A DNA stretch of 64,000 nucleotides from contig NC_069125.1 in the NCBI RefSeq assembly GCF_026914265.1, forward strand, positions 73,843,546 to 73,907,545, written 5' to 3'. The notes under the pieces were generated by a model. That model ran no database searches. It was given only the letters and a program-made list of their open reading frames with translations, and was not told where the DNA came from. This document shows, one piece after another, positions 40,301 through 48,118 of the stretch (position 1 is the stretch's first letter; each line of letters opens with the position of its first letter). Source of the stretch: Mya arenaria. Taxonomy: Eukaryota; Mollusca; Bivalvia; Myida; Myidae. The translations under genes and the position numbers were made by a program.

Positions 40301-41014
40301 ACGGTGAGATACGGCTCATGTGCGGATTACTACCGTGAGATACGGCTCAGGTACGGATTACTACTTTGAGATACGGCTCAGGTATGGATTCCTACGGTGA
40401 GATACGGCTCAGGTACGGATTATTACGGTGAGATACGGCTCAGGTGCGGATTACTACGGTGAGATACGGCTCAGGTACGGATTACTACGGTGAGATACGG
40501 CTCATGTGCGGATTACTACGTTGAGATACGGCTCAGGTACGGATTACTACGTTGAGATACGGCTCAGGTACGGATTACTACGGTGAGATACGGCTCAGGT
40601 ACGGATTACTACGGTGAGATACGGCTTAGGTGCGGATTACTACGTTTATATCCGTGGAAACGTAGCTTACGGTGCCGTGAGAATGACGGGTACATAACGT
40701 TGTCATGTGGTTAAGTAGATTTAAGAAAATGCTCAAGTGAGTGAGCTAAAACAGTGTGTATAAATTTTAGGATGAAAATATTGCGATCTGACTGTTTATC
40801 GAACTTGGTCGGGATATTACGACCATATAAAATTAAAACCAAGGATAAAAAATATCTGTGAAAAGTGCTGAAGTTAGAGATTGGACATGAAAGTGTGACG
40901 CCGATAACGACGAAGACGCGAACGACAATGTCCCGCTGCATGTTCAGTATGTGTGTTATACGGCTATACGCAAGTGACGTGCATACCGTTGTTTGGCAAT
41001 CTCATAGCCTTATA

Positions 41015-41067
<53 letters not shown>

Positions 41068-41132
41068 TAATAATAATATAAAATAATGATAATAATAATA
41101 ATACAAATAATGATAATAATAATAATAATAAT

Positions 41133-41189
<57 letters not shown>

Positions 41190-42684
41190 GGAGAAAGATA
41201 AGTATAAGGTTGACTCGATCCCTAGCGAATTTCTCGACTGACCGTTCCAAGGCGATATACCCAACTTATTATTATTAGTATTACATTGCCTTGCGCTGTG
41301 TTGTTGTCTGTTGGAGAATTTGTCGATAAGCCTCCTTGGTGTGCAATTTTCATTCTCGGTATTCATCATATTGCTTCATACATAATCATAAGCTCCATAT
41401 ACAACTTTTTGTTACAAAGCAGATACTGTTTTATTTCTTTAGAAATATGATAAAATAATCGGAAAGTGTGACCTCTATAATTCATCATTGTGTTATAACA
41501 CTGACGTTTTTATTATTCTGTTTATAAAACTTCTTTTGTAACAAATAAGAGTTTTATGGTGCAATTTTGATGTTTCAGTATTTCATCACAAACTTGAGTT
41601 TTGGCTGAAGCCATATTAGTACTATATATATATATATATATATATAGGTATAGGGAACATCAGATATAGACCAAGACATTTCCTTCAATGCTAGTGTTAC
41701 TTCTGTATGTGTCATATAACAATTTTATTGACAAAAACGGAACGTATTCTATGTATCAAAGACAAACAATTTACTGCCATAAACCCATAAAACCTTACTT
41801 AAGATATTATAATACTGCAGATGTTACCAACATAAATATACCTTCTGTAATATGTGTTTCATGTTGTGGCGTTTTTAAGGGCTAGTTCGACAAAATTAAT
41901 TAAATCTGTGGTTACACCATTAAAGTAAAATCTCATGTTTCAGCTTAACTTAACATTAACAAAAAGTAAATGTAAACTAATATTAAAATCATTATTTAAT
42001 ATTTGAAATAATATCTTTTAAGAATTTAAGATAATTATTAGATAAGCAGTTAATTTAAGCCGTTCAAAGGTTGTTTAGTGTGTCTGGTGTTGTTTTTTCG
42101 TTGTTGTTTTTAACTTAGCTTATTACAAGATTCATCAACTTTCTAAGTGTTCACACTTTGTTTGTTTTTTAACTCGTTAATTAAATGAACAACATAAATA
42201 AACAGAGTGTCAGTTGACAGGCGTTTTAATATGTGAGGCAGATTTGAGAATTCCTATCTCATTTATTTTGGTTTAACGAAAAAATACTGGGCAGACTTAA
42301 CTGTCCGAATTTTGTCTCTAGAAGAAATTATAATAACACTGGGACAGTTTTACATTAAATTATTGTCTGTTATACAACAGAAAATAAAGCGAGCACGGCA
42401 GTGAAAGAAAATGACTATGACCTTGCTTAAAGGCACAAAGATAGAACCCAAATATACAGTTATATTCCATAATAATAAACAGGCCTTTCTGAAAACTTAC
42501 ATTTTGTAAAATATGTCTTATTATATATTTGAGCAACTGTCTTGTAAACGCCAGTTAATCGATCTCAATTTCATTCTTTGTGGTTACAAGGGTTACCTAC
42601 CTTGACAATAGCAGCAAGACAGCAGCAGACAGATGAAGGCGGTCACTGGATACACGAGTCTCATGGTTGTAATGGGATATCACG
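11067..42684 (-). CDS. Secreted chitin-binding (CBM14 x2) + LamG protein, Pif/BMSP-like; whole gene, 10 coding exons
   Basis: Spliced reconstruction gives about 1,649 residues. Order: signal peptide (1-21), a very long Pro/Asn/Ser/Thr/Gln-rich region (22-1286), first CBM14 chitin-binding module (about 1287-1350), second Cys-rich CBM14-like module (1351-1420), a short Cys linker (1421-1447), and one LamG domain (about 1448-1635) at the C terminus. All ten exons have GT/AG sites and compatible phases: introns 1-5 phase 1, then phases 2, 0, 1, 0. Pif and BMSP proteins of bivalves pair chitin-binding modules with LamG in the shell organic matrix; the von Willebrand A domain usual in those proteins is absent here. 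The likely role is an extracellular chitin scaffold protein, inferred from domains only. Three exons need one-base corrections (near 27,608, 18,081 and 17,469), so the gene may be decayed or mis-sequenced. Confidence 0.85.
11666..11745 (-). CDS. Exon 9: last strands of LamG
   Basis: 80 nt, entered in phase 1 after TTTTTGCAG and left in phase 0 at GTAAGT. It encodes GIETRPYPISVGSCSRSSGF then KGLMDD; G-x-C-x(n)-F-K-G-x-M-D-D is the typical end of a LamG fold, where the domain cysteine pairs with that of exon 7. Confidence 0.85.
11868..12707. repeat. 42-bp minisatellite, 20 tandem units (intron 8)
   Basis: AACATCAGTG or a close variant starts a unit every 42 bases from 11,868 to 12,666 without a single indel. 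The unit length is a multiple of three, so several frames stay open (for example NISVSGMQHGPVVQ repeated), but the array lies wholly in intron 8, about 120 bases from the exon 9 acceptor. Confidence 0.92.
12929..13072. repeat. Compound (ATC)n / (AAT)n microsatellite
   Basis: About 53 bases of ATC triplets, a short interruption, then about 80 bases of AAT triplets. It is intronic. Confidence 0.95.
13175..13265 (-). CDS. Exon 8: middle of LamG
   Basis: 91 nt between TATATTACAG and GTGCTT; phase 0 in, phase 1 out. It reads HNTWTEVDVIYDGERIVGAV and then DRRPRNMFAA. W-x-x-V-x-x-x-Y-D-G-x-x-x-x-G is the usual LamG core strand pair. It fills the gap between exon 7 (ending KIMYN) and exon 9 exactly, in both domain order and phase. 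Confidence 0.82.
13795..14240. repeat. GC-rich composite minisatellite, 37-bp and 22-bp modules (intron 7)
   Basis: Alternating modules built on CTAACTTCACGCCGATAGAC and CTAACTGCACGCCACGAGGC, markedly more GC-rich than the surroundings and degenerating towards 14,240. Confidence 0.85.
14241..14704. other. Intron 7, unique sequence
   Basis: No gene or repeat recognised; reading frames here are short and overlap on both strands. Confidence 0.5.
14705..15058. mobile_element. TTAA-flanked foldback/MITE element
   Basis: The left end TTAAAGTTGCACTCTCACAG and the right end CTGTGAGAGTGCAGCTTTAA are inverted repeats. The similarity continues inwards almost to the centre (CTTGGAACGAGCCAA against CTTGGAATGAGCAAA; CTGCTGACAAAAA against TTGCTGACAAAAA), so the whole 354 bp is an imperfect hairpin. 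TTAA at both ends suggests a TTAA target preference, as in piggyBac- or Kolobok-type elements. No transposase is present. Confidence 0.8.
15059..15984. other. Intron 7, unique sequence
   Basis: AT-rich; no gene, exon-like frame or clear repeat seen. Confidence 0.5.
15985..17305. repeat. 22-24 bp minisatellite, roughly 55 units (intron 7)
   Basis: The repeated core CCCTGAACTAGACAG is followed by a variable 6-9 base segment (CTGC, GTTGCCC, TCTGCCC). Unit length alternates between 22 and 24, so frames are broken. The array ends about 40 bases inside the intron from the exon 7 donor. Confidence 0.92.
17343..17519 (-). CDS. Exon 7: LamG strands with domain cysteine (one-base deletion)
   Basis: Bounded by TTGTTTGCAG and GTAAGC. 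Entered in phase 2 it reads LRFLSASTEPRYQTVLS and, after one missing base near 17,469, NCDTKSTQQPSFEVSI through EVIFKVDTYTGVAKKFKIMYN in two segments. The S-N-C-D and E-V-I-F patterns are LamG-like. The length (177) is one base short of what the flanking phases demand, which independently supports the indel. Confidence 0.75.
17965..18156 (-). CDS. Exon 6: start of LamG (frameshifted)
   Basis: Acceptor CCGCTGTTTTCAG, donor GTACAG. It begins GSCAPILSMTFNDSKIG and, after a one-base deletion near 18,078-18,084, continues GVEGVTTSIQGEGLF then SGSGRLVLWRYANYMF and FAVR. The G-x-G-x-F-x-G-x-x-x-L segment followed by W-R-Y-x-N is the opening of LamG domains in mollusc chitin-binding matrix proteins. 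The 192-base length is also one short of the phase prediction. Confidence 0.72.
18157..18689. other. Intron 5, unique part next to exon 6
   Basis: AT-rich, with no supported features. Confidence 0.5.
18690..24140. repeat. 46-bp satellite-like array, about 118 units (intron 5)
   Basis: The monomer contains GAGATCGAGTGTTTGTATGG followed by ACAGATGACTGATGTCCAGT. Units at 18.8-21.6 kb are riddled with one- and two-base gaps. Units at 21.8-23.4 kb are regular and form a 414-bp higher-order repeat, and 23.43-24.14 kb is a diverged subfamily with GAGTGATTGAATGTACAG. It occupies two thirds of the 8.2-kb intron 5. Confidence 0.93.
22377..23204. repeat. 414-bp higher-order repeat (9 x 46 bp), two copies
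   Basis: Diagnostic variants recur at exactly 414 bases: AGTGTAAGAGAGATCAAG at 22,377 and 22,791, GTCCTGTATGTGAG at 22,741 and 23,155. The intervening nine monomers match in order. Confidence 0.85.
24141..26325. other. Intron 5, unique part next to exon 5
   Basis: No gene, exon or repeat recognised on either strand; frames are short. Confidence 0.5.
26326..26406 (-). CDS. Exon 5: short Cys-rich linker
   Basis: 81 nt, phase 1 on both sides (ACATTTTAG in, GTATTG out). It encodes QAGMKCSCANATLRCDCSDA then WPASKA: four cysteines in 12 residues between the second chitin-binding module and LamG. Confidence 0.75.
27107..27316 (-). CDS. Exon 4: second chitin-binding (CBM14-like) module
   Basis: 210 nt, phase 1 to 1 (TCTGTTTCAG in, GTAATG out). 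Key pattern: DRC, WYPIHGHCKHYWSC, ECCPDMGGFV, GQGC, NCTDSC. The aromatic block between the second and third cysteines is typical of peritrophin-A folds, and the paired CC and extra C-terminal cysteines match the divergent second module of Pif/BMSP-like proteins. Confidence 0.83.
27503..27695 (-). CDS. Exon 3: first CBM14 (peritrophin-A) chitin-binding module, frameshifted
   Basis: Acceptor CTTCCTTTTTAG, donor GTAAGG. It reads RCIGCVFINERCLLPDPV, HCNYYIECV and, one base later in another frame, AARAFNRECALGSFFD, FLCVDPKNADCPT. This gives the C-x-P-x-x-C-x-x-Y-Y-x-C ... C-x-x-G-x-x-F-D ... C order of CBM14. The 193-base length is one too many for a phase 1-1 exon, so an extra base lies within about 27,602-27,615 beside an A5 run. 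Without correction translation stops near the exon's middle. Confidence 0.8.
28148..31942 (-). CDS. Exon 2: giant low-complexity, N-glycosylated and Gln/Thr-rich region
   Basis: 3,795 nt (1,265 codons), open throughout, phase 1 at both ends (TGTCTGTTTCAG in, GTAAGT out). Protein residues 22-40 are proline-rich (LPPIFELPPPPPF). Residues 50-260 hold more than a dozen N-x-S/T sequons. Thr-rich tracts lie near 515-550 and 1215-1237. About 928-1052 is a Gln/Glu/Arg-rich stretch predicted to be helical or coiled coil. PPPIF or PPIIF recurs at four places (near 24, 402, 442 and 1250). The composition suggests an extended, mucin-like, glycosylated matrix segment. Reading into the flanking introns adds 11 residues before and about 45 after that are not coding. 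Confidence 0.85.
31943..33980. other. Intron 1, unique part
   Basis: No supported exon. A GTAAGA donor-like site at about 32,925 (minus) follows a short open frame, but the phase and acceptor do not fit. Confidence 0.45.
33982..37535. repeat. 42-bp minisatellite, about 84 units (intron 1)
   Basis: The monomer contains GAGTATATGTTTGAGATAAC followed by CAACATTCCACTGTCGACCC. The 14-codon period keeps frames open on both strands (REYMFEITNIPLST on plus), so very long but spurious ORFs result. Unrelated in sequence to the other 42-bp array at 11.9 kb. Confidence 0.95.
35921..37430. repeat. 755-bp higher-order repeat, two near-identical copies
   Basis: The marker AGGTTATACG within a divergent unit occurs at 35,921 and 36,676, and as AGGTTATACA at 37,431, each 755 bases apart (18 monomers minus one base). 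By eye the two full copies differ at only a few positions (for example ATATTT for ATGTTT near 37,229), so the duplication is recent. Confidence 0.88.
37541..40190. other. Intron 1, unique part
   Basis: No gene, exon-like frame or repeat recognised over 2.6 kb. Confidence 0.5.
40197..40650. repeat. 31-bp minisatellite, about 14-15 units (intron 1)
   Basis: CGGATTACTACGGTGAGATA recurs every 31 bases with few substitutions and no indels. Confidence 0.92.
41017..41185. repeat. (AAT)n microsatellite with interruptions
   Basis: Long AAT runs broken by GAT and AAAT. Long Asn or Ile frames through it are artefacts. A short (TA)n run follows at about 41,620-41,646. Confidence 0.95.
41190..42600. other. 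Intron 1, 5' part
   Basis: AT-rich. Apart from the (TA)n run at about 41,620-41,646, nothing coding or repetitive seen. Confidence 0.45.
42601..42684 (-). CDS. Exon 1 (coding): signal peptide of the chitin-binding/LamG gene
   Basis: Start ATG at 42,664-42,662, donor GTAGGT after 42,601. It encodes MRLVYPVTAFICLLLSCCYC then Q: basic n-region, hydrophobic h-region, small residues before the cut. Exit phase 1 supplies the G that completes the Asp codon at the start of exon 2, giving Q-DLPPIFE. TTCCTGTTTCAG just before 42,684 looks like an acceptor, so the 20-base leader probably follows a non-coding exon further upstream that I could not identify. Confidence 0.75.
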
Positions 42685-44280
42685 CTGAAACAGGAATACA
42701 CGCCCTTAGCCATACAGCAGTAAGTAGTGGGAGTATTTCACGTTTAAACAACAGTATAACATCAATATTCCATGTTCGATCGTGAGAATTACAGAGCATA
42801 AAGCTTCCTACCTTTTAACAAGTTTAGGCCTGCAAAACCTTAACTGGTCATTTCAAGCTCTCTGTCAAAGCTGCTATCCGTTCTTATCAAAATCAAAATA
42901 TATACTCATTATACCATGTCTTCATTTCTTTTCCAATTCCAATATGTTTTATTTGTGATGCCCAAGATGTTAACCTACACTGCCTGATCGCGGCTATTTT
43001 AAATTTGTCACATTAGTTAGCCCTCGCCCGAATTGCTAATGAAACACTTGGTCATGCAACGTCAGATTTGACTGCCGTAATGGCAGTTCTGGCTCTCAAG
43101 ACACGATTTTCATACGCCGTATGGTTCAACAAAGAAACTGTGTTGTTTTAATAAACCAACACTACGCGGTACAAAGCACCGTAATCATTTTAATCAAATC
43201 GTTGGTTAAGGTAAAAAAATACTCGTGGCAAAGATCATCACAATTATCCTATATATTTGCGAAAACCCGACCAAATTGTTAATTTTCATCGTAAACATGT
43301 TTAAAGGTGTGCACCAAGTCGTGATTCTTTTGTGGCTTCATCATCTACGTAATACAATTTAGATTCAAGTGTTGTTTGTTTTGATTTATTGTTGTCATGT
43401 TGTTGATTTATTTAGCTTGTCTACAAGTCCGTTTTTTGACACTATTCTCATTGAAAGCCGAACACAGAGACCTGGACCACAGGTCAACAACGGAAAATGC
43501 ATCTTATCATCTTGACCGTTCATTGTAATGCAAGGCTTTTATTTATAAAAAAAACCCGATTAAAACGATGAATATAAGTTCCACATAATGTTTACTGTAA
43601 AATGTATTAGCAATTTCCTCACATATTTGTAGCTTTTATTTACAAAAGTTTGCCTCGTTACAGATTGTAGAACTTTCTTTGCTATACTTGGTGCACTAGA
43701 CTCGATTATGTGAACGCTATGGTGATTTTATTTACATCAAAGCATGTGCTCATTGCAAGCGACAATACCTTTATGATAACAATGTGACGATGGCATTCTA
43801 GTATAACTAATCTATGGGAAAACGAGTGGAGGAAAGAATAAATTTGTCGGTATGTTTATACATATGTTGTCTTGATTCACATTTGAAGGTGAAAGGAGTG
43901 AACTTATTCGAAAATTAAAGTATTAAATTAATCCAATCTGGCATAAGTGTTAATATGTTAAAGTCTTTATATGCAAATGTTTAGGCATGTGTCAACGATT
44001 TGTATACAGCGTGTGTCATATTCAGACATCTTCGATATTTCTCTAGCCTTGAAACAAGAGCATTCCCTTTCCTCTCTTTTATTGATTTTGTTTATAAATG
44101 CTATTTAAGACAATGTAGATTTTGATAATCTGACCAATAGCGATATTCACAACCTGTCGTTAAATGTTAATATTTGATGTGCAGAGAAAGTCATGCAAAT
44201 GGGTTACTAAATTAATGTTGTTAAAATACAAATATGTTTCGTCGAAAAATATAAATAGTTTCATTTGGACCATCGAAAAT
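42685..44280. other. Region upstream of the signal-peptide exon
   Basis: It should contain the non-coding first exon and promoter of the large gene, but I see no TATA box or clear donor. No other gene seen. Confidence 0.35.
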
Positions 44281-44286
44281 CAACCT

Positions 44287-44755
44287 ATTGAAGTTGTTGG
44301 TAGCCTTTGCTACTTAGATATTTTTAATATACTGGAAGTATAGCAAATCCTGTGAAGTCTCTGAAAGATCAAGCTTTAAAAGCACAAAATCACGTTTTAT
44401 CAATTTTCAAAAGAGTGAAGATTGGTGTTAGGACAAAGCTGTCATTGATTGATTCATAATTGCCCCAATTCTTAAGAATGGATGTGAGGTTTGTGTAATG
44501 TATGATATAAAAGGTTTTGTATTACATATTCTGGACGATCGTAATCAAAAGTCCAATACAGCAGTTTTGGGTGAGCTAGATCGTTTTCCTTTATCTCTAC
44601 GATGTAAAATAAGAGCACTTAAATATCTGTGCTAGGTAAAAATCTCACAACCTTGCTTATAAATCACATGTTAAATGAACAAGTGAATGATGCTACTTTT
44701 CAATATAGCAATACCAAGGATAACTGGTCTAAATATGTTAAGTAGGTAGTGGTGA
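44287..44755 (+). pseudogene. LINE-E fragment, post-RT region, heavily decayed
   Basis: Frames with stops read IEVVGSFCYLDIF, LKDQALKAQNHVLSIFKRVK, then PILKNGCEVCV and RCKIRALKYLC. These match the order of the LINE segment between RT and C-terminus (YLG, ALKA, PILLYGCEVW in better copies). Confidence 0.6.
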
Positions 44756-45002
44756 ACAGTCATGACCTCGTCTATGTTGGCTTCCAAGCTGGATCACTGC
44801 ATCGTAGCCAGTGCCAACTGGACGCTCTCTCTGCAGCGCTCCCATGACCGTGGACCGCAGTCTTTCTGACTCCTCCCTTGATTCCCAAGGCTCCTAGCAT
44901 TTTCGAAACTGACTATGATTGGACGCCTCTGCATCTAACTTCCACTGAGAAGATCCACGTCTTCCAACCCCTATCTTTACATGTATTTACCAAATCTTGG
45001 TA

Positions 45003-45209
45003 TTAACCATTTTTGAGCTCGAACGCCTCATCACTTCTCCCTTCCCAGGGTACTGTAAGCTCTACAAATACAACAAGCCTTGGAGACCAAGGCCAAATAA
45101 ATATGTCTGGCCGAAGGGCAGTATGCGCCGCTTCCTCAGGAAATATCAACTTTTTCCCAAGGTCTTCTAACATTGCACAGTTTTGAGATTCTTGTAAGAT
45201 GCCCCTCAC
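45003..45209 (-). pseudogene. LINE-D restriction-like endonuclease (PD-(D/E)xK) region
   Basis: Contains GKKLIFPEEAAHTALRPDIF and VVFVELTVPWEGRSDEAFE: R-P-D, then E-L-T, then a basic helix. The domain can be followed further to about 44,780 (CKDRGWKTWIFSVEVRCRG), beyond a TAA. Confidence 0.7.
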
Positions 45210-46247
45210 GTTGGTGTTGTTGGCTGTTTCTCCCCGTGTCTTATAAGTTTATATACTTTTGGCCTGTGTGACTTTTGTCCGCCTCTCATTTTCTATGGCG
45301 TTTGCCATTTCTCTTAGAACCTGGTCATGACACCATGTAAACAGACGTTGCGCAAAAGCTAGATAGTAAATGCTGCAGCGATCCTATGTTCTCACACAGC
45401 GAGCAGGTAGGATCTTCTGATACCTTCCAATGCTTCAAAGTGGTTGGAGAGGGTAACATGTCATACTCGGATTGGAGAAGGAAACTCATTTGAAGTGGCT
45501 CCTCCCATGTGATCTTTCTCTTGGGTAAGTTCCAATTTGTCAAATTCTCCTCGGGTCCTAGTTGTACCCCCTTTGCTGATCGTGCTTCTTCTTCTGTGCT
45601 CAGAACTTTTCCTTGAACCATGCTTCTCTTCTCGACAGTATCAGAATTCTCCAAGCGCTGCTTTTGTCTTATGCCAAAACCTTCTATTATCTTGTTTCTA
45701 GTGCCTACAATGTCCTGGCGTTTGAGACTGATTTCAGTCAGTACTACAGCCTGGCTCACTGACCATTTCCTTCCCGTTCTAACTTCTATTCCTATCCCAC
45801 TAGTCTTTCCATCGCTCGAGTCTCGAGTGTTAGGAGCAGACGTGTTTAGCGACCTTGTATCCCTCGACGAGGAAGCTGAAGGGCATCTGAAATTTTGCTG
45901 ACTTGCCACAGAGTTCAATATAGGTAAATGGAGGCGGAAATCCAAGCCCCCTCATCAGATGCTTGCTAACTGACTGCTCCAACTTTTTGACTGTGCTGAT
46001 GGGTATTTCATTGACCATTATTGGCCAGATGAGTCTAAGCAAGAGACTATGCTGAAAGATTCATAGCTTGAACTTTCCAGTGAGTTCCGAGTTGTCTATC
46101 CTCTTAAGCCACTCTTCAATCTGCTGTTTTAGCCTGTCTTGATGCGAGTGTCCTTTTGTGGACTCATCTTGTATGTGCAGCTTCAGCTTGTCAATCACCT
46201 TGCCTTTCCTTACTACAAGACCTTACTGGTTTGAACACCATCCGTGC

Positions 46248-46993
46248 CTATGACACAGTTTCATCTTGTGCTTTGAGGATACATCTCGCCTGAATATGGG
46301 TCTCTGTGGTAACCGCCATGCCATCCATGAAACACCTGTTGGATGGGAGCCGAATCCCAGTGTTTGTAAGTTGGCCTCTTAATTCTCTCTCTGCTGTTTT
46401 GATAATCATGATCACGACAAATAAGATGACAGAGAGAATGCATCCTGTTATAATTCCTTTCCCGAGTAGAATCCAGTTTGTTGTGAAGTTGCCACATGTG
46501 AATCTCAAGTTGATGTTGGTGAAGCTCTTGATTAGATTGCCTTGGCTGTTATGCGGTACAAATGTATTGATTTTGTGCCACCTCGATCACCTGGTGGGGT
46601 ATGGGGCCAAATGCGTTTGCTAGGTCAAGCTATACTACTGTGAGCTCTTTTGGTTCATTCTTACCTCGAGTAGCAGTTGTGCGAGTGCGGCGGTGTGCTC
46701 TACGCAGCCGGAGAATTCCGGATTTCCCCCATTTTGTACAAAGGTGTCTACGTATCCAATTGCAAACATATAGGTTGTCATGTACTTCACAAGTATGGAG
46801 GAAATATATTCCTTCCACACTCAGCAGTTTGAAATTGCTCGACGATTACAGAGCTCTTCTCCTTTGGGACTATACAGCCCCAGCCAGTTGCCAGTTCTCT
46901 GAAATAGTTTCTTTCCTCTAGACTACACGCAAGAGAGACAACAGTGTCCGTAAAAGTTTTGACCATTCTTGTTAACCCTGTATGGGATACCAC
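46248..46993 (-). pseudogene. LINE-D reverse transcriptase pieces, active site mutated
   Basis: Three overlapping frames carry the RT blocks. The expected FMDDLTVTT box reads FMDGMAVTT, replacing the second catalytic aspartate, and frameshifts occur near 46,810, 46,635 and 46,510. Confidence 0.72.
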
Positions 46994-47082
46994 TGGGACC
47001 TGGAGTTGAGCATGAATGTGTCTTTTTCGTCATATCATTTTCCATGTAGGTTCATTCATATCCAAGGGGATGACTGGCTCCT

Positions 47083-47138
47083 CCATTGCTTGAATTCAAG
47101 GTTTCGCTTCGAAGCGAAACCCTGAATTCAAGCAATGG
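47083..47138. repeat. 56-bp near-perfect palindrome
   Basis: Left half CCATTGCTTGAATTCAAGG... and right half ...CCTGAATTCAAGCAATGG mirror each other around TTCGAA, with one mismatch in 28 positions and no spacer. Confidence 0.9.
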
Positions 47139-47333
47139 GTTTAGAATGGGTTCCCCGAGGGTGTTATTCAACTTCGTCCTAGCTGCTCTCGAGATACACC
47201 CGACGTAAACCCGCCTGCAACCAGTGAAAATATAGGAGCTTGGACAACCGACCAGATATTTCCCCCCGTCTCACTAGGTAAACTTTTGCGTTGCTGATGT
47301 TTTCACGTGCCTTACAGTCGCTCATTGTCTGAT

Positions 47334-47489
47334 GGATATTCAGCCCTCGATGGGGTATGAAGGGCCCGCCCAACAGGACGTATTTAGTGACAACGAAAAG
47401 GAGCAAACAATGGGCATTGACAGGAGGAACCACATCAGTGGTGTGTCGATGCGAAAACGTACGTTAGATCCATCGAGGGCTGAATATCC
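47334..47489. mobile_element. 156-bp segment with 20-bp perfect terminal inverted repeats
   Basis: GGATATTCAGCCCTCGATGG at 47,334-47,353 is exactly inverted at 47,470-47,489. No clear target duplication, so a MITE-like origin is only a suggestion. Confidence 0.6.
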
Positions 47490-47605
47490 TTGGGATAATT
47501 TCTATTCTGTTCTGTTGTAGCTGTCTATATGGTTGTATCCTCACGGAGACTGCATAGATAGGGTGCCAACCCACCAAATAGGGTTTCCTGGTCTTTCCAA
47601 GAAAG

Positions 47606-48118
47606 ATGTTAAATTCGAGTTATATCTCGAAATTAATGTGAATGATAAATACAGAATTGCATTATCCAGATAATTACTGTGTTCATACTCTCTGGAATCG
47701 GGGTTGGAAGTTATAATAGTATACTACGTACAAAGCGTATATTCAAATTAAGTATGGAAGAATCTAAAAAATGCTGTTCGGTTTGCTCCGACATACATTT
47801 ACAATATAATAGTTCAAGATCATTGAAAACACTGAATGAAATTGTAAAGATAATGCCATCAAATAATAACATCACTGTAAGATGTTTGGCTAAATTCATA
47901 TACAATGCTATGTTAAGGCGTTTTGTCTCCGTTGATGCAGTTTCTTCTTAGTTTAAAACCTACAAGTATATTTGTGTTGTAGGGCATATTAAATCGTTGT
48001 GTGCATTGTTAAAACATTTGTGTTTTATGTACATCTCATTTAATACGTATTTATGTAACTGTCAAAGGCTTTTGTATTGCCGACATTGCCATTAAAAAAT
48101 AAATTTTGTCTTCTTGTT
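47606..48118 (+). pseudogene. LINE-F 3' end: ORF2 C-terminus and 3' UTR
   Basis: ELYLEINVNDKYRIALSR, then after frame changes CCSVCSDIHLQYNSS and TVRCLAKFIYNAMLRRF, match the C-terminal LINE blocks of LINE-B and LINE-C (NKYRIAL; CxxC...; terminal helix). A 3' UTR with AATAAA and a TTTTGTCTTC tail follows. Confidence 0.6.

Larger units (their letters stand above)
44780..47080 (-). mobile_element. LINE-D, restriction-like-endonuclease type non-LTR retrotransposon remnant
   Basis: Read leftwards: SLEERNYFRELATGWGCIVP and CIVPKEKSSV, then VDTFVQNGGNPEFSGCVEHT, DLANAFGPIPHQVI, GIITGCILSVILF and FMDGMAVTT (RT blocks), then NEIPISTVKKLEQ, ITWEEPLQMSFLLQSEYDML, CSLCENIGSLQHLLS, and finally LRPDIFIWP...FVELTVPWE. 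A terminal RPD-x(n)-ELT motif after a Cys/His motif indicates a restriction-like endonuclease, as in R2/NeSL-type elements, rather than the apurinic type of LINE-A. Several frameshifts are present. The catalytic FMDD reads FMDG. Confidence 0.75.

Noticed and set aside
42633..42740. Plus-strand frame MKAVTGYTSLMVVMGY followed by GTAAGT, looking like a signal-peptide exon
   Set aside because: It is the complement of the minus-strand signal-peptide exon, which has the better hydrophobic core, a phase-matched donor and a continuation in exon 2.
45620..46623. Plus-strand frames of 93-106 codons
   Set aside because: Antisense to the decayed RLE-type LINE on the minus strand.
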